Assembly (NCBI GenBank): GCA_945888525.1
Contig: CAMDAF010000011.1
Span: 1-64,000, forward strand
DNA length: 64,000 nt
Direction of reading: 5' to 3'
Origin: Chitinophaga pinensis
GTDB taxonomy: Bacteria; Bacteroidota; Bacteroidia; NS11-12g; UBA955
In this document: positions 32,912-40,927 of the stretch, piece by piece
How the letters are laid out: every line of letters starts with the position of its first letter
Numbering within the stretch: position 1 is the first letter of the stretch
The notes under the pieces: model-generated
The model's database searches: none
Told to the model about the DNA's origin: nothing
Seen by the model: the letters and a program-made list of their open reading frames with translations, nothing else
Position numbers and translations under genes: made by a program

Positions 32912-33760
32912 ATGAAATATTCAAAAATATTTTTTTTTACGATTATTAAAATCGAAGCTGTCATATTTTTTATAAGTATGTCTGCGTGCCAAGCCCAAAT
33001 TAAAAATGAAAAAACTGTTTATAAAACCGTTTATGGCAACTGTGAAATGTGTAAGAGCACCATTGAGAACGCCGGAAGTAAATCCAAGTCTTATTCGACA
33101 ATTTGGAATAAAGAAAACAAAATAGCAACCATAAGTTTCGATAGTATCAAATCGAATGCTGATTTGGTTCTTAAACAAATAGCTTTAGCTGGTTATGATA
33201 ACGAGAAGTTTATAGCCCCTGATAATATTTATCAAAATCTACCTAAGTGTTGTCAATATGAACGGCCAGAAAAAAAAGAAAACAAAACACCCGTATCAAC
33301 AACGGCATTTCAATCGGACACAACACAACCAAACGGATTGCAATCAGTCTATGATGCTTACTTTGAATTAAAAGATGCATTAATATTAGGAGATGCTAAA
33401 ATTGTATCTACAAAAGCTGATAAAATATTAAAAGCACTAAATGCAATCCAAATGGAAACATTAGGTAACCATCATGATGCATACATGAACGTAGAAATAA
33501 AACTTAAGTCAATTTCTCAAAAAATCCAAGAAAGTAATGAAATCGAAATTCAACGAAATCAATTTTCTGAACTTTCAACGGCAGTATATAAGCTATTAAA
33601 AATTACAAAAGCAGAAACAACAGTATATTACGATCACTGTCCAATGTTTAATAATGGAAAAGGAGCGGATTGGCTAAGCAAAGAAGTTGATATTAAAAAC
33701 CCTTATTATGGTTCCATGATGTTAAACTGTGGCAAGGTGATAGAAACTATTAAACAATAA
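32912..33760 (+). CDS. HMA-like and DUF3347 copper-binding lipoprotein
   Basis: 282 residues. A signal peptide with a possible lipobox (ISMSAC, Cys26). A heavy-metal-associated fold follows (about 33-90) with GNCEMCKSTIENA, the C-x-x-C metal-binding loop. The C-terminal half is a DUF3347 domain (about 140-280): VYDAYFELKDAL..., with YDHCPMFNNGKGADWLSK and GSMMLNCGKV giving Cys/Met/His ligands. DUF3347 is associated with copper efflux proteins. It probably buffers copper in the periplasm. A T9 run lies in the signal-peptide codons. Confidence 0.85.
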   Translation: MKYSKIFFFTIIKIEAVIFFISMSACQAQIKNEKTVYKTVYGNCEMCKSTIENAGSKSKSYSTIWNKENKIATISFDSIKSNADLVLKQIALAGYDNEKFIAPDNIYQNLPKCCQYERPEKKENKTPVSTTAFQSDTTQPNGLQSVYDAYFELKDALILGDAKIVSTKADKILKALNAIQMETLGNHHDAYMNVEIKLKSISQKIQESNEIEIQRNQFSELSTAVYKLLKITKAETTVYYDHCPMFNNGKGADWLSKEVDIKNPYYGSMMLNCGKVIETIKQ

Positions 33761-33764
33761 ATCC

Positions 33765-34325
33765 ATGAAGCTATACATCAAAAATATGGTGTGCAGCCGT
33801 TGCATTTTAGTTGTTAAATCTAAGTTGCTAAAACTTGGGCTTAACCCTATTTCGGTAGGTTTAGGAGAAGTAGAGCTTAAAGAAAATATTAGCAAACAAC
33901 AAAAAGAAAAACTTGCTAAAAATTTACAGTTATTGGGTTTTGAGTTGATAGATACAAAAAAAAGCAAAACTATAGAACGTATAAAAAATTTAATAATTGT
34001 GTTGGTTCATCAAAAAAACAACCAACTTGCTACAACTTTATCCAACTATTTATCAAAGGATTTATTGCAAGACTATAACACACTAAGCAATCTATTTTCC
34101 GAAGTGGAAGGAATAACAATTGAGCAATATTTTATTGCACAAAAAATAGAAAAGGTTAAGGAGTTGTTAATGTACAACGAACTTAGTTTAAGCCAAATAG
34201 CATTTCAACTCAATTACAGCAGTACAGCCTATTTAAGCAATCAGTTTAAAAAAGTAACTGGCTTTACACCCACCTATTTTAAGCAATTAAAAGACAAAAA
34301 ACGTAAACAAATTGAAGCATTGTAA
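33765..34325 (+). CDS. AraC-family regulator with a metal-binding N-terminus
   Basis: 186 residues. Residues 1-65 resemble a heavy-metal-associated domain, with MVCSRCILVVKSKL supplying a C-x-x-C pair and later strands typical of the ferredoxin-like fold. Residues about 90-186 are an AraC HTH: LSLSQIAFQLNYSSTAYLSN and FKKVTGFTPTYFK. A direct fusion of sensor and DNA-binding domain suggests a one-component copper-sensing activator or repressor of this cassette. Five bases after the previous gene, with a separate transcription unit after it. Confidence 0.8.
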   Translation: MKLYIKNMVCSRCILVVKSKLLKLGLNPISVGLGEVELKENISKQQKEKLAKNLQLLGFELIDTKKSKTIERIKNLIIVLVHQKNNQLATTLSNYLSKDLLQDYNTLSNLFSEVEGITIEQYFIAQKIEKVKELLMYNELSLSQIAFQLNYSSTAYLSNQFKKVTGFTPTYFKQLKDKKRKQIEAL

Positions 34326-34406
34326 ATCTTACAATTCATCCTTAAAATATCACAATAGACATACAACTGTTTTGTTTCATTTTTGCATTTATAAAAAAAA
34401 CAAACA

Positions 34407-35138
34407 ATGACGATCACATATCAAATAACAGGAATGACTTGTAGTAGTTGCGAAGCCAAAGTAAAAAGCAATTTATTAATGTTGCCAAACGTAACAGCAG
34501 CTGAAGTCTCAAAAACCACTAATACGGCAACAATAACTATGGATAAACAAATTTCCATATACAGTTTGCAAGATGCAATTGGTGGTATTGATAGCAAATA
34601 TACGATTGTTGCTTTACATCAAAGCGAAGTTACACAACAAGCAAAAGGGTGGATAGAAATCTATAAACCGATTTTGTTGATCTTCTCTTACATAACATTT
34701 GTTGCTTCAATTATTTCCTTCAAAAGCCAGAATTTAACGTTCAATATTCATCTTTTTATGAATGTATTTATGGCTGGTTTCTTTTTGGTATTCTCATTCT
34801 TTAAAATTATCAATTTAAAAGGCTTTGCTGATAGTTATAAAATGTACGATGTTGTTGCAAAGGCAGTACCGGGATGGGCTTATCTATATGCTTTTATCGA
34901 ATTAAGTTTAGGAATAGCCTACACCATTAATTTCAATCCATTTATTACAAACTTTGTTACATTAATTGTAATGAGTATTAGCATTGTTGGAGTGCTCAAA
35001 AGCGTACTAAATAAACAAAATATTCAATGTGCTTGTCTAGGTGCAGTGTTCAATCTGCCAATGAGTACAATCACTATTATAGAAGATGCGTTAATGATTG
35101 TAATGAGTGCTACTATGCTTATTACATTAATTCCATAG
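34407..35138 (+). CDS. HMA-domain protein fused to a MauE/DoxX-like membrane domain
   Basis: 243 residues. An HMA domain with GMTCSSCEAKVKSNL (about 8-22) occupies 1-68. Four membrane helices follow: ILLIFSYITFVASII, NVFMAGFFLVFSFFKII, AYLYAFIELSLGIAYTI and FVTLIVMSISIVGVL, then a loop with QCACLGAVF and a final helix. This matches MauE/DoxX-type metal-associated membrane proteins common in Bacteroidota copper loci. It may move copper or redox equivalents across the inner membrane. It is not a P-type ATPase, and none is present in the cassette. Confidence 0.8.
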   Translation: MTITYQITGMTCSSCEAKVKSNLLMLPNVTAAEVSKTTNTATITMDKQISIYSLQDAIGGIDSKYTIVALHQSEVTQQAKGWIEIYKPILLIFSYITFVASIISFKSQNLTFNIHLFMNVFMAGFFLVFSFFKIINLKGFADSYKMYDVVAKAVPGWAYLYAFIELSLGIAYTINFNPFITNFVTLIVMSISIVGVLKSVLNKQNIQCACLGAVFNLPMSTITIIEDALMIVMSATMLITLIP

Positions 35139-35215
35139 CTCCAAATTATAAGATTCTCGCATTTTCAATAGTAAAACATTCATTTATTTAACCCCTAAAA
35201 AAGTAAAGATAAAAG

Positions 35216-36667
35216 TTGAAAACCAAAACATTTGCCAGTTTTATTTTGGTCATATTTACAACCATCTCCTGTAAAAAAACAGGAATGGACAACATGAATA
35301 TGGCTGGACAACCTGTACTTGTAACAGAAGGAAATTTTACAACCCCTCTGGCATTTCCAACTATAACAGGAGCTAATACCACACTGACAGCTCAAAATGT
35401 TTCTAGTAATATAAATGGATTTGGAATTATCAGCAGTTTAGGCTACTCGGCAAATGGTATGCTAGGCCCAACCATAAAAATAAATAGTGGCAGCTCAGTA
35501 AATATCAATTTGGTAAATCATCTAAATGAAAAAACAAACATTCATTGGCATGGACTAAAAATACCATCAAACATGGATGGACACCCAGAAAATTCAATTG
35601 ACGCAGGAGGTTCTTTCAATTATAATTTTACTGTAAATCAAAGAGCTGGTATGTATTGGTATCATCCTCATGCCGAAATGTTAACAGGAAAGCAAGTTTT
35701 TAAAGGATTAGCAGGATTGTTTATTGTAAACGACACAGAGGAAAATTCTTTGAATTTACCTTCAGGTAATAGAGAAATACCCTTGGTTATTCAGGATAAA
35801 AGAATTTCATTGGGCAGCATACCTTATTCGCCAACTATGATGGAAGTTATGACAGGATTAATGGGTCAATATATTTTCGTAAATGGTGTTTATGCTCCTT
35901 ATCAAAATGTTGAAACGGCCAAATATAGAGTTAGGATATTAAATGGTTCAAATGCTAGAATTTACAATTTAGCACTTTCAAACGGTTCTCCTTTTACTAT
36001 AATTGGAAATGACGGAGGCTTACTAGCTTCACCTCATTCGGTTAATAATTTAATTGTAGCTCCTGGGGAACGAGTTGATTTAATTATTGATTTTAGTACT
36101 TTATCTATAAACTCTGAATTGTATTTAATTAGTAAAACATTTAATGGTGGAGATGCGCAAGGGACACAAGAATTTAAATTAATTAAATTTAAAATCACAA
36201 ATCAAGTAACAGACAATTTCAATATACCTGCTAGTCTATCATCAATCAATCAGTTGACTGAAGGTATGGCTACAATTTCAAGAAATTTTGATATTCAAAA
36301 TTCAAGTATGAATATGTCTGGAAATGCAATGACTCATACAATTAATAACAAATCATTTGACATCAACAGAATAGATGAATTAATTAATAATGGTGCAATT
36401 GAAATTTGGACATTTGATAATACCAATGGGAAAGAACCTCATCCAATGCATTTGCACGGAGTTCAATTTCAAGTATTAAGTAGAACTGGTGGCCGAGCTG
36501 CACTTATGTCAAATGAAAGTGGATGGAAAGATATGGTTTTATGTATGCCAGGTGAAAAGGTAAAAATAATCATTCCGTTCAATTCATATTCAGGAAAGTT
36601 CTTATTTCATTGTCACAACCTAGAACATGAGGATAATGGAATGATGGGGCAATATAAAGTAAATTAA
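35216..36667 (+). CDS. Multicopper oxidase lipoprotein
   Basis: 483 residues from a TTG start; an in-frame TAA lies directly upstream. The lipoprotein signal ends in TTISCKK. Copper motifs are complete: HWHGLKIP (about 112), WYHPHAEM (about 149), HPMHLHGVQF (about 406) and FHCHNLEHEDNGMMG (about 462). It should oxidise Cu(I) in the periplasm or on the outer membrane. Unlike the oxidase at 31171 it has no sorting tail, so the enzymes differ in location. Confidence 0.9.
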   Translation: MKTKTFASFILVIFTTISCKKTGMDNMNMAGQPVLVTEGNFTTPLAFPTITGANTTLTAQNVSSNINGFGIISSLGYSANGMLGPTIKINSGSSVNINLVNHLNEKTNIHWHGLKIPSNMDGHPENSIDAGGSFNYNFTVNQRAGMYWYHPHAEMLTGKQVFKGLAGLFIVNDTEENSLNLPSGNREIPLVIQDKRISLGSIPYSPTMMEVMTGLMGQYIFVNGVYAPYQNVETAKYRVRILNGSNARIYNLALSNGSPFTIIGNDGGLLASPHSVNNLIVAPGERVDLIIDFSTLSINSELYLISKTFNGGDAQGTQEFKLIKFKITNQVTDNFNIPASLSSINQLTEGMATISRNFDIQNSSMNMSGNAMTHTINNKSFDINRIDELINNGAIEIWTFDNTNGKEPHPMHLHGVQFQVLSRTGGRAALMSNESGWKDMVLCMPGEKVKIIIPFNSYSGKFLFHCHNLEHEDNGMMGQYKVN

Positions 36668-36689
36668 ATAATAAAATGAAATTCCTAAA

Positions 36690-38942
36690 ATGGATATACG
36701 GGCATATAAAGAATCTCTTTCAAAAAAAGTGTTGCCAATAGCATTACTTTTTTTATTTTTTGTCAATAAAGTAAATGCTCAAAAAACGGTTCACTACGAT
36801 TTATATATTCGTGATACAACTGTTAAATTTACTGGAATAGCTAAAAGAGCCATTGCAGTAAATGGTCAAATTCCTATGCCCACACTTACTTTCACTGAAG
36901 GAGACACAGCTGAAATTGTTGTACATAATGAACTAAATGAACAAACATCGTTGCATTGGCACGGATTATTCCTACCCAACAAAGAAGATGGAGTGCCATA
37001 CCTTACACAAATGCCAATTGAGCCACACTCTGTTTACACCTATCGGTTTCCTATCATTCAAAACGGCACACATTGGTATCATTCTCACAGTGGATTGCAA
37101 GAGCAAATAGGTATGTATGGTAGTTTCGTAATGTTAAAACGAAACGACGATAAAACTTTTCGCAAAGGCATTGATGATTTGCCAACAATACCAGTAATAT
37201 TAAGCGAATGGACTGACTATAAACCTGAAAACATACATCGAATGTTGCACAATGCAACAGATTGGTTTGCTATAAAAAAAGGGACAACACAATCATACAG
37301 CGAAGCTATTCAACAAGGCCATTTTAAAACCAAACTCAAAAACGAGTGGAAACGAATGACAGCAATGGATGTAAGTGATGTCTTTTATGATAAAATTTTA
37401 TTAAATGGCACCAACGAATCTAATGTTCAGAATTATAATCCAGGAGATAAAATTCGACTTAGAATTTCAAATGGCGGAGCCTCCTCATATTTTTGGCTAA
37501 CTTATGCAGGTGGAAAAATAACAGTTGTTGCCAATGATGGAAATGATGTTGAGCCAGTCGAAGTTGACAGACTACTTATTGCAGTCAGCGAAACATATGA
37601 TATAATTATAACATTACCATTTGACAACAATTCATATGAATTCCTTGCTACGACAGAAGATCGACTTTATTCAGCTTCACTATATCTTGGCAATGGACGC
37701 ATCCAATTAGCCAATCCTTTACCGAAGCTTAAATATTTTGAAGGGATGAAGATGATGAATGATATGATGAAAATGAATGGAAGACTTGATGATATGGGAA
37801 TGAATATGAGCCTTAATAAAATGGACATGAACGTAGTAATGTATCCTGAAATTACAGGCACCGGTAAACCTATTCAAAATGACAATGACCCAAACAGATA
37901 TAATGCAAATTCTTTAGCAAATATTACCACGCTAAATTATGCGATGCTCAAATCAACCGCAAATACAAGTCTTCCACAAGATGCTCCAATAAAAGAATTA
38001 CATTTTGAACTCACGGGAAATATGAATCGATATGTCTGGAGTTTAAATAACAAAGTAGTAAGCGAAACAGATAAAATACTCATAAAAAAAGGGGAAAATG
38101 TACGAATGATTATTTATAATGGCTCTATGATGCGACATCCTATGCATCTTCACGGACATGATTTTCGTTTATTAAATGGAAATGGAAATAACGCTCCATT
38201 AAAGAACATTGTAGATATAATGCCAATGGAAACCGACACGCTTGAATTTAATGCTAATGTTGAAGGCGATTGGTTTTTTCACTGTCATATTCTTTACCAT
38301 ATGATGAGTGGAATGGGTAGAGTATTTACTTATCAGGATCAAACACCAAATCCATATATTCCAAATCCAAATTATGCTTGGCGTAAATTAAAATCAGAGG
38401 ACAAGAAATTTCATTTAATGGCAGAAAATGATTTTGCCACAAATGGGAATGATGGAATATTAATGTTTCAAAATACACGATGGAGTTTCGGCTCTGAATG
38501 GCGTTTAGGTTATAATGATATGCATGGATACGAAACAGAAACACATATTGGCCGTTATATTGGAAGAATGCAATGGTTTATGCCATTCATAGGTTTTGAT
38601 TGGCGTTATAGAAACCAAAAAATTGAAATGAATTTTCAAGAAAGAAACATTTTTGGACAATCAAATACCAAAGACAATAGAGCTTTAGTAAGTTTCGGAT
38701 TTAACTATACATTGCCAATGTTAGTGCGTTTTCAAACAGAATTTTTTATGGATGGTAGTTTTAGATTACAACTAGCTAGGGAGGATATTCCTATTTCTAA
38801 AAAAATAAGAGCAATGTTCATGGTGAATTCCGACAAGGAATATATGGCAGGGTTTGATTATATTTTAAATAGAAATATTCGCATTCGTTCTCATTATGAT
38901 AGCGATATGGGATTAGGGATTGGTTTGTTCTTAAATTACTAA
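36690..38942 (+). CDS. Multicopper oxidase fused to a CopB-like outer-membrane barrel
   Basis: 750 residues. A signal peptide (to about 30, ...VNAQ). Oxidase part about 31-555 with HWHGLFLP, WYHSHSGLQ, HPMHLHGHDF and FHCHILYHMMSGMG, and a methionine-rich loop (about 350-385, MKMMNDMMKMNGRLDDMGMN) that probably binds Cu(I). From about 570 the sequence turns into alternating aromatic strands (WSFGSEWRLGYND, FIGFDWRYRNQK, SFGFNYTLPM) ending in LGIGLFLNY, like CopB outer-membrane barrels, where the final residue is aromatic. CopA and CopB functions seem joined in one chain. Confidence 0.85.
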   Translation: MDIRAYKESLSKKVLPIALLFLFFVNKVNAQKTVHYDLYIRDTTVKFTGIAKRAIAVNGQIPMPTLTFTEGDTAEIVVHNELNEQTSLHWHGLFLPNKEDGVPYLTQMPIEPHSVYTYRFPIIQNGTHWYHSHSGLQEQIGMYGSFVMLKRNDDKTFRKGIDDLPTIPVILSEWTDYKPENIHRMLHNATDWFAIKKGTTQSYSEAIQQGHFKTKLKNEWKRMTAMDVSDVFYDKILLNGTNESNVQNYNPGDKIRLRISNGGASSYFWLTYAGGKITVVANDGNDVEPVEVDRLLIAVSETYDIIITLPFDNNSYEFLATTEDRLYSASLYLGNGRIQLANPLPKLKYFEGMKMMNDMMKMNGRLDDMGMNMSLNKMDMNVVMYPEITGTGKPIQNDNDPNRYNANSLANITTLNYAMLKSTANTSLPQDAPIKELHFELTGNMNRYVWSLNNKVVSETDKILIKKGENVRMIIYNGSMMRHPMHLHGHDFRLLNGNGNNAPLKNIVDIMPMETDTLEFNANVEGDWFFHCHILYHMMSGMGRVFTYQDQTPNPYIPNPNYAWRKLKSEDKKFHLMAENDFATNGNDGILMFQNTRWSFGSEWRLGYNDMHGYETETHIGRYIGRMQWFMPFIGFDWRYRNQKIEMNFQERNIFGQSNTKDNRALVSFGFNYTLPMLVRFQTEFFMDGSFRLQLAREDIPISKKIRAMFMVNSDKEYMAGFDYILNRNIRIRSHYDSDMGLGIGLFLNY

Positions 38943-39191
38943 TCAGGGCTCTCCTAGATAATTGACAATTAATTCAACTTGTTTAGGTGTGAGTAATTTT
39001 TGACCATTTTTAAATCCATAAACACTAAGGTTTTTATTCAATTCTACATTTATCTTTAACCACCGAGATAATTGAATGGAAGCACTTTTTTTACTAATAT
39101 TTGGGAAATACATTTGTGCGAGCTCTCCATATCCGAAAGCTCGCACTTTAAATTTTTCTTCTTGCATTGCGTGTCGGTTTAAATGTGACAC
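38943..39191 (-). CDS. DUF4248-family protein
   Basis: 82 residues. VRAFGYGELAQMYFPNISKK and SASIQLSRWL, then TPKQVELIVNYLGEP, match the DUF4248 family, small proteins common in Bacteroidota elements and phages. An HTH-like fold is likely. It lies eight bases after the integrase gene in the same direction, so it may be co-transcribed and affect recombination direction. The end abuts the oxidase stop. Confidence 0.75.
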   Translation of the reverse strand: MSHLNRHAMQEEKFKVRAFGYGELAQMYFPNISKKSASIQLSRWLKINVELNKNLSVYGFKNGQKLLTPKQVELIVNYLGEP

Positions 39192-39198
39192 AGCAACT

Positions 39199-40452
39199 TT
39201 AATTTGTGACGTACATTGAGGCAGGCAATTGTTGACTTAATTTCTCAGCCAATATTTTCATGTCACTTCCAACTTTCTCATCTACAATCCGAGCATAATG
39301 CTGCGTACTGGTGATGTTCTTATGGCCGAGCATTTTACTTACTGATTCAATCGGTACGCCATTCATCATGGTTACTGTGGTTGCGAATGTGTGTCGTGCA
39401 ATATGGTAAGACAATTGTTTTGTGATGCCACAGAGGTCAGCGATTTCCTTCAAATAAGCATTCATCTTCTGATTGCTTAAAATTGGCAACACCGGGTCGT
39501 TAGGGAATAGCAAATCCAATTTTACATACTTATCGAGTACTACTTTTGCCATAGGCAGAATCGGAATGTTTGCTCGTCCTCCTGTTTTTTGTCTACGTGT
39601 ACGAATCCAATACCCATAATCTTCGCTTCCTTCAATTTCCAAACGCTTTAATTTCTTTACATCAATGTATGCAAGTCCGGTATAGCAGGAGAAAATAAAA
39701 AAGTCACATACACGGTTTAGACGTTCGTAAGGAGAATTAAACTCTAACAACTTATTGAGTTCTTCCTGAGTGAGGTAAGGTCTATCGACTTCTTTTAGCG
39801 TAAGGCTAATAGATGCAAATGGATCCTTCAATAGCCAACCATTTTTAATACAAACACAAGTAATGCGTTTGAGATTTTGCAAAAACTTAGTGGCGGTATT
39901 GAAGTTACAGCCCTTCTCCGTTTTCAGGTACAAGTTAAATTGCTGTATCATGTGATAATCTATTGCTTTAATAGAAACATCACTGGTACGGTAATATTTC
40001 AGCAAAAAGGCCGCAAAGTGGTTTTTCGCTGCTCTGTACTTCTGATAGGTAGTATAGGTGTTCTCCTTACCAATCAACTTTCGAAGATTCTCAATGTAAT
40101 CTTCCCATACTTCGATAATCATCTTCGCTTTTGCTGAGTTTATGCCCAGAATGGCATCACGCAACATCTGCGGAGAGACATCATCATGTAGTGTTAAAAG
40201 CTCATTGTATTTCTTGTGAGCCTTTATCCGCAACGCTTCGAGGTATTCATTGAACACACGGGCTTCCGTGGTTCTACCTTTCATTTGGTAGCGGTGTGGA
40301 TCCCAATCTTGTGACTTGAGATACCGTTTTGTTTGTAGGACAACACGTTGTCCGTTAATGTTGATGCGAAGCATCACGGGGCAGTCCCCGTTCTTTTTTT
40401 CTTTTGTACGGTTGAGATAAAATGTCAACCCATACGATGTTTTTGACGACAT
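39199..40452 (-). CDS. Tyrosine recombinase (integrase) of the element
   Basis: 417 residues. An N-terminal arm-binding part (LTFYLNRTKEKKNGDCPVML) and a SAM-like core-binding domain (about 105-205) precede the catalytic domain. Catalytic residues: Arg in a CYTGLAYIDVKKL-type box (the usual TGLR arginine is replaced here by A-Y, with the box otherwise intact), Lys in RRQKTGGRANIP, HIARHTFAT, GHKNITSTQHYARI with the nucleophilic Tyr. It recombines att sites at the tRNA-Ser 3' end 265 bases away. Reads away from the tRNA, the usual layout. Start ATG at 40452 follows a leader hairpin. Confidence 0.9.
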   Translation of the reverse strand: MSSKTSYGLTFYLNRTKEKKNGDCPVMLRININGQRVVLQTKRYLKSQDWDPHRYQMKGRTTEARVFNEYLEALRIKAHKKYNELLTLHDDVSPQMLRDAILGINSAKAKMIIEVWEDYIENLRKLIGKENTYTTYQKYRAAKNHFAAFLLKYYRTSDVSIKAIDYHMIQQFNLYLKTEKGCNFNTATKFLQNLKRITCVCIKNGWLLKDPFASISLTLKEVDRPYLTQEELNKLLEFNSPYERLNRVCDFFIFSCYTGLAYIDVKKLKRLEIEGSEDYGYWIRTRRQKTGGRANIPILPMAKVVLDKYVKLDLLFPNDPVLPILSNQKMNAYLKEIADLCGITKQLSYHIARHTFATTVTMMNGVPIESVSKMLGHKNITSTQHYARIVDEKVGSDMKILAEKLSQQLPASMYVTN

Positions 40453-40475
40453 GGCGATTGTTTTTAAAAATCGCC
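40453..40475 (-). promoter_or_regulatory. Hairpin at the integrase start codon
   Basis: On the minus strand GGCGATT and AATCGCC flank nine bases, and the hairpin ends directly before the ATG. With the -7 box at 40489-40496 the leader would be about 30 bases long and nearly all inside the hairpin, so it could limit integrase translation. Confidence 0.4.
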
Positions 40476-40488
40476 CCCATTTTGATTA

Positions 40489-40496
40489 CAAAAGTA
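40489..40496 (-). promoter_or_regulatory. -7 box of the integrase gene
   Basis: Read on the minus strand the site is TACTTTTG, a full TAnnTTTG match, 37 bases before the integrase ATG. Confidence 0.5.
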
Positions 40497-40540
40497 CACT
40501 ACCCGAACACGCAATGCAAGCCACAACACTATGTTTTTCA

Positions 40541-40712
40541 GTCTCATAGCGTCTCAAATTGTCCACTACTTGTTACCCATTTTTGAAATCTAGCAAGGGG
40601 TAACCAGTTAGATAGCAAAAGTTGATACAAATTGAGACTTTATGAGACAGAACTAAAAACAAAAAAGCGTGTAAAATCAAGGTTTTACACGCTTTGAGAC
40701 TGTATGAGACAG
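40541..40712. repeat. Integrase-arm-like GAGAC repeats at the right end
   Basis: Three copies of TTGAGAC-nn-TATGAGAC occur: 40541-40558 (inverted), 40632-40648 and 40694-40710. In each, two GAGAC words are ten bases apart, one helical turn, as expected for arm-type integrase or excisionase binding. Related TAGAC copies lie at 57-74 and 118-134 at the left junction. Confidence 0.65.
40664..40695. terminator. Perfect 13-bp hairpin beside the tRNA
   Basis: AAAGCGTGTAAAA pairs perfectly with TTTTACACGCTTT around the loop TCAAGG. It lies 23 bases past the tRNA CCA end and can terminate tRNA transcription going left. The left junction has the same hairpin in inverted orientation. Confidence 0.65.
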
Positions 40713-40717
40713 TCACT

Positions 40718-40807
40718 TGGCGGAGAGAGAGGGATTCGAACCCTCGGTACAGTTTCCCATACGGCAGTTTAGCAAACTGCTACTTTCGGCCACTCAGTCA
40801 TCTCTCC
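40718..40807 (-). tRNA. tRNA-Ser (anticodon GCT), integration site
   Basis: On the minus strand the gene starts GGAGAGATGACTGAGTGG, has the anticodon loop TTGCTAA (anticodon GCT at 40773-40771), a long variable arm typical of class II tRNA-Ser, the T-arm GGGTTCGAATCCC, and a matching TCTCTCC acceptor strand, discriminator G and an encoded CCA (40718-40720). The element abuts its 3' end. All arms pair properly, so the tRNA remains functional after integration. Confidence 0.95.
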
Positions 40808-40927
40808 GTTTATGGGGTTGCAAAAATAATCTTTTCTTCAATAAAACAAAATGAAATTTTTATGTAGATAAAAAAAAGAAAATAACCTTCAATTAACCCG
40901 AGCATTTTTGTATTATTGAATCGTTTT

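Noticed and set aside
1-40717. Conjugative element (ICE)
   Set aside because: RteC-like, excisionase-like, DUF4248 and integrase genes suggested it, but there is no relaxase, coupling protein or Tra gene in the window.
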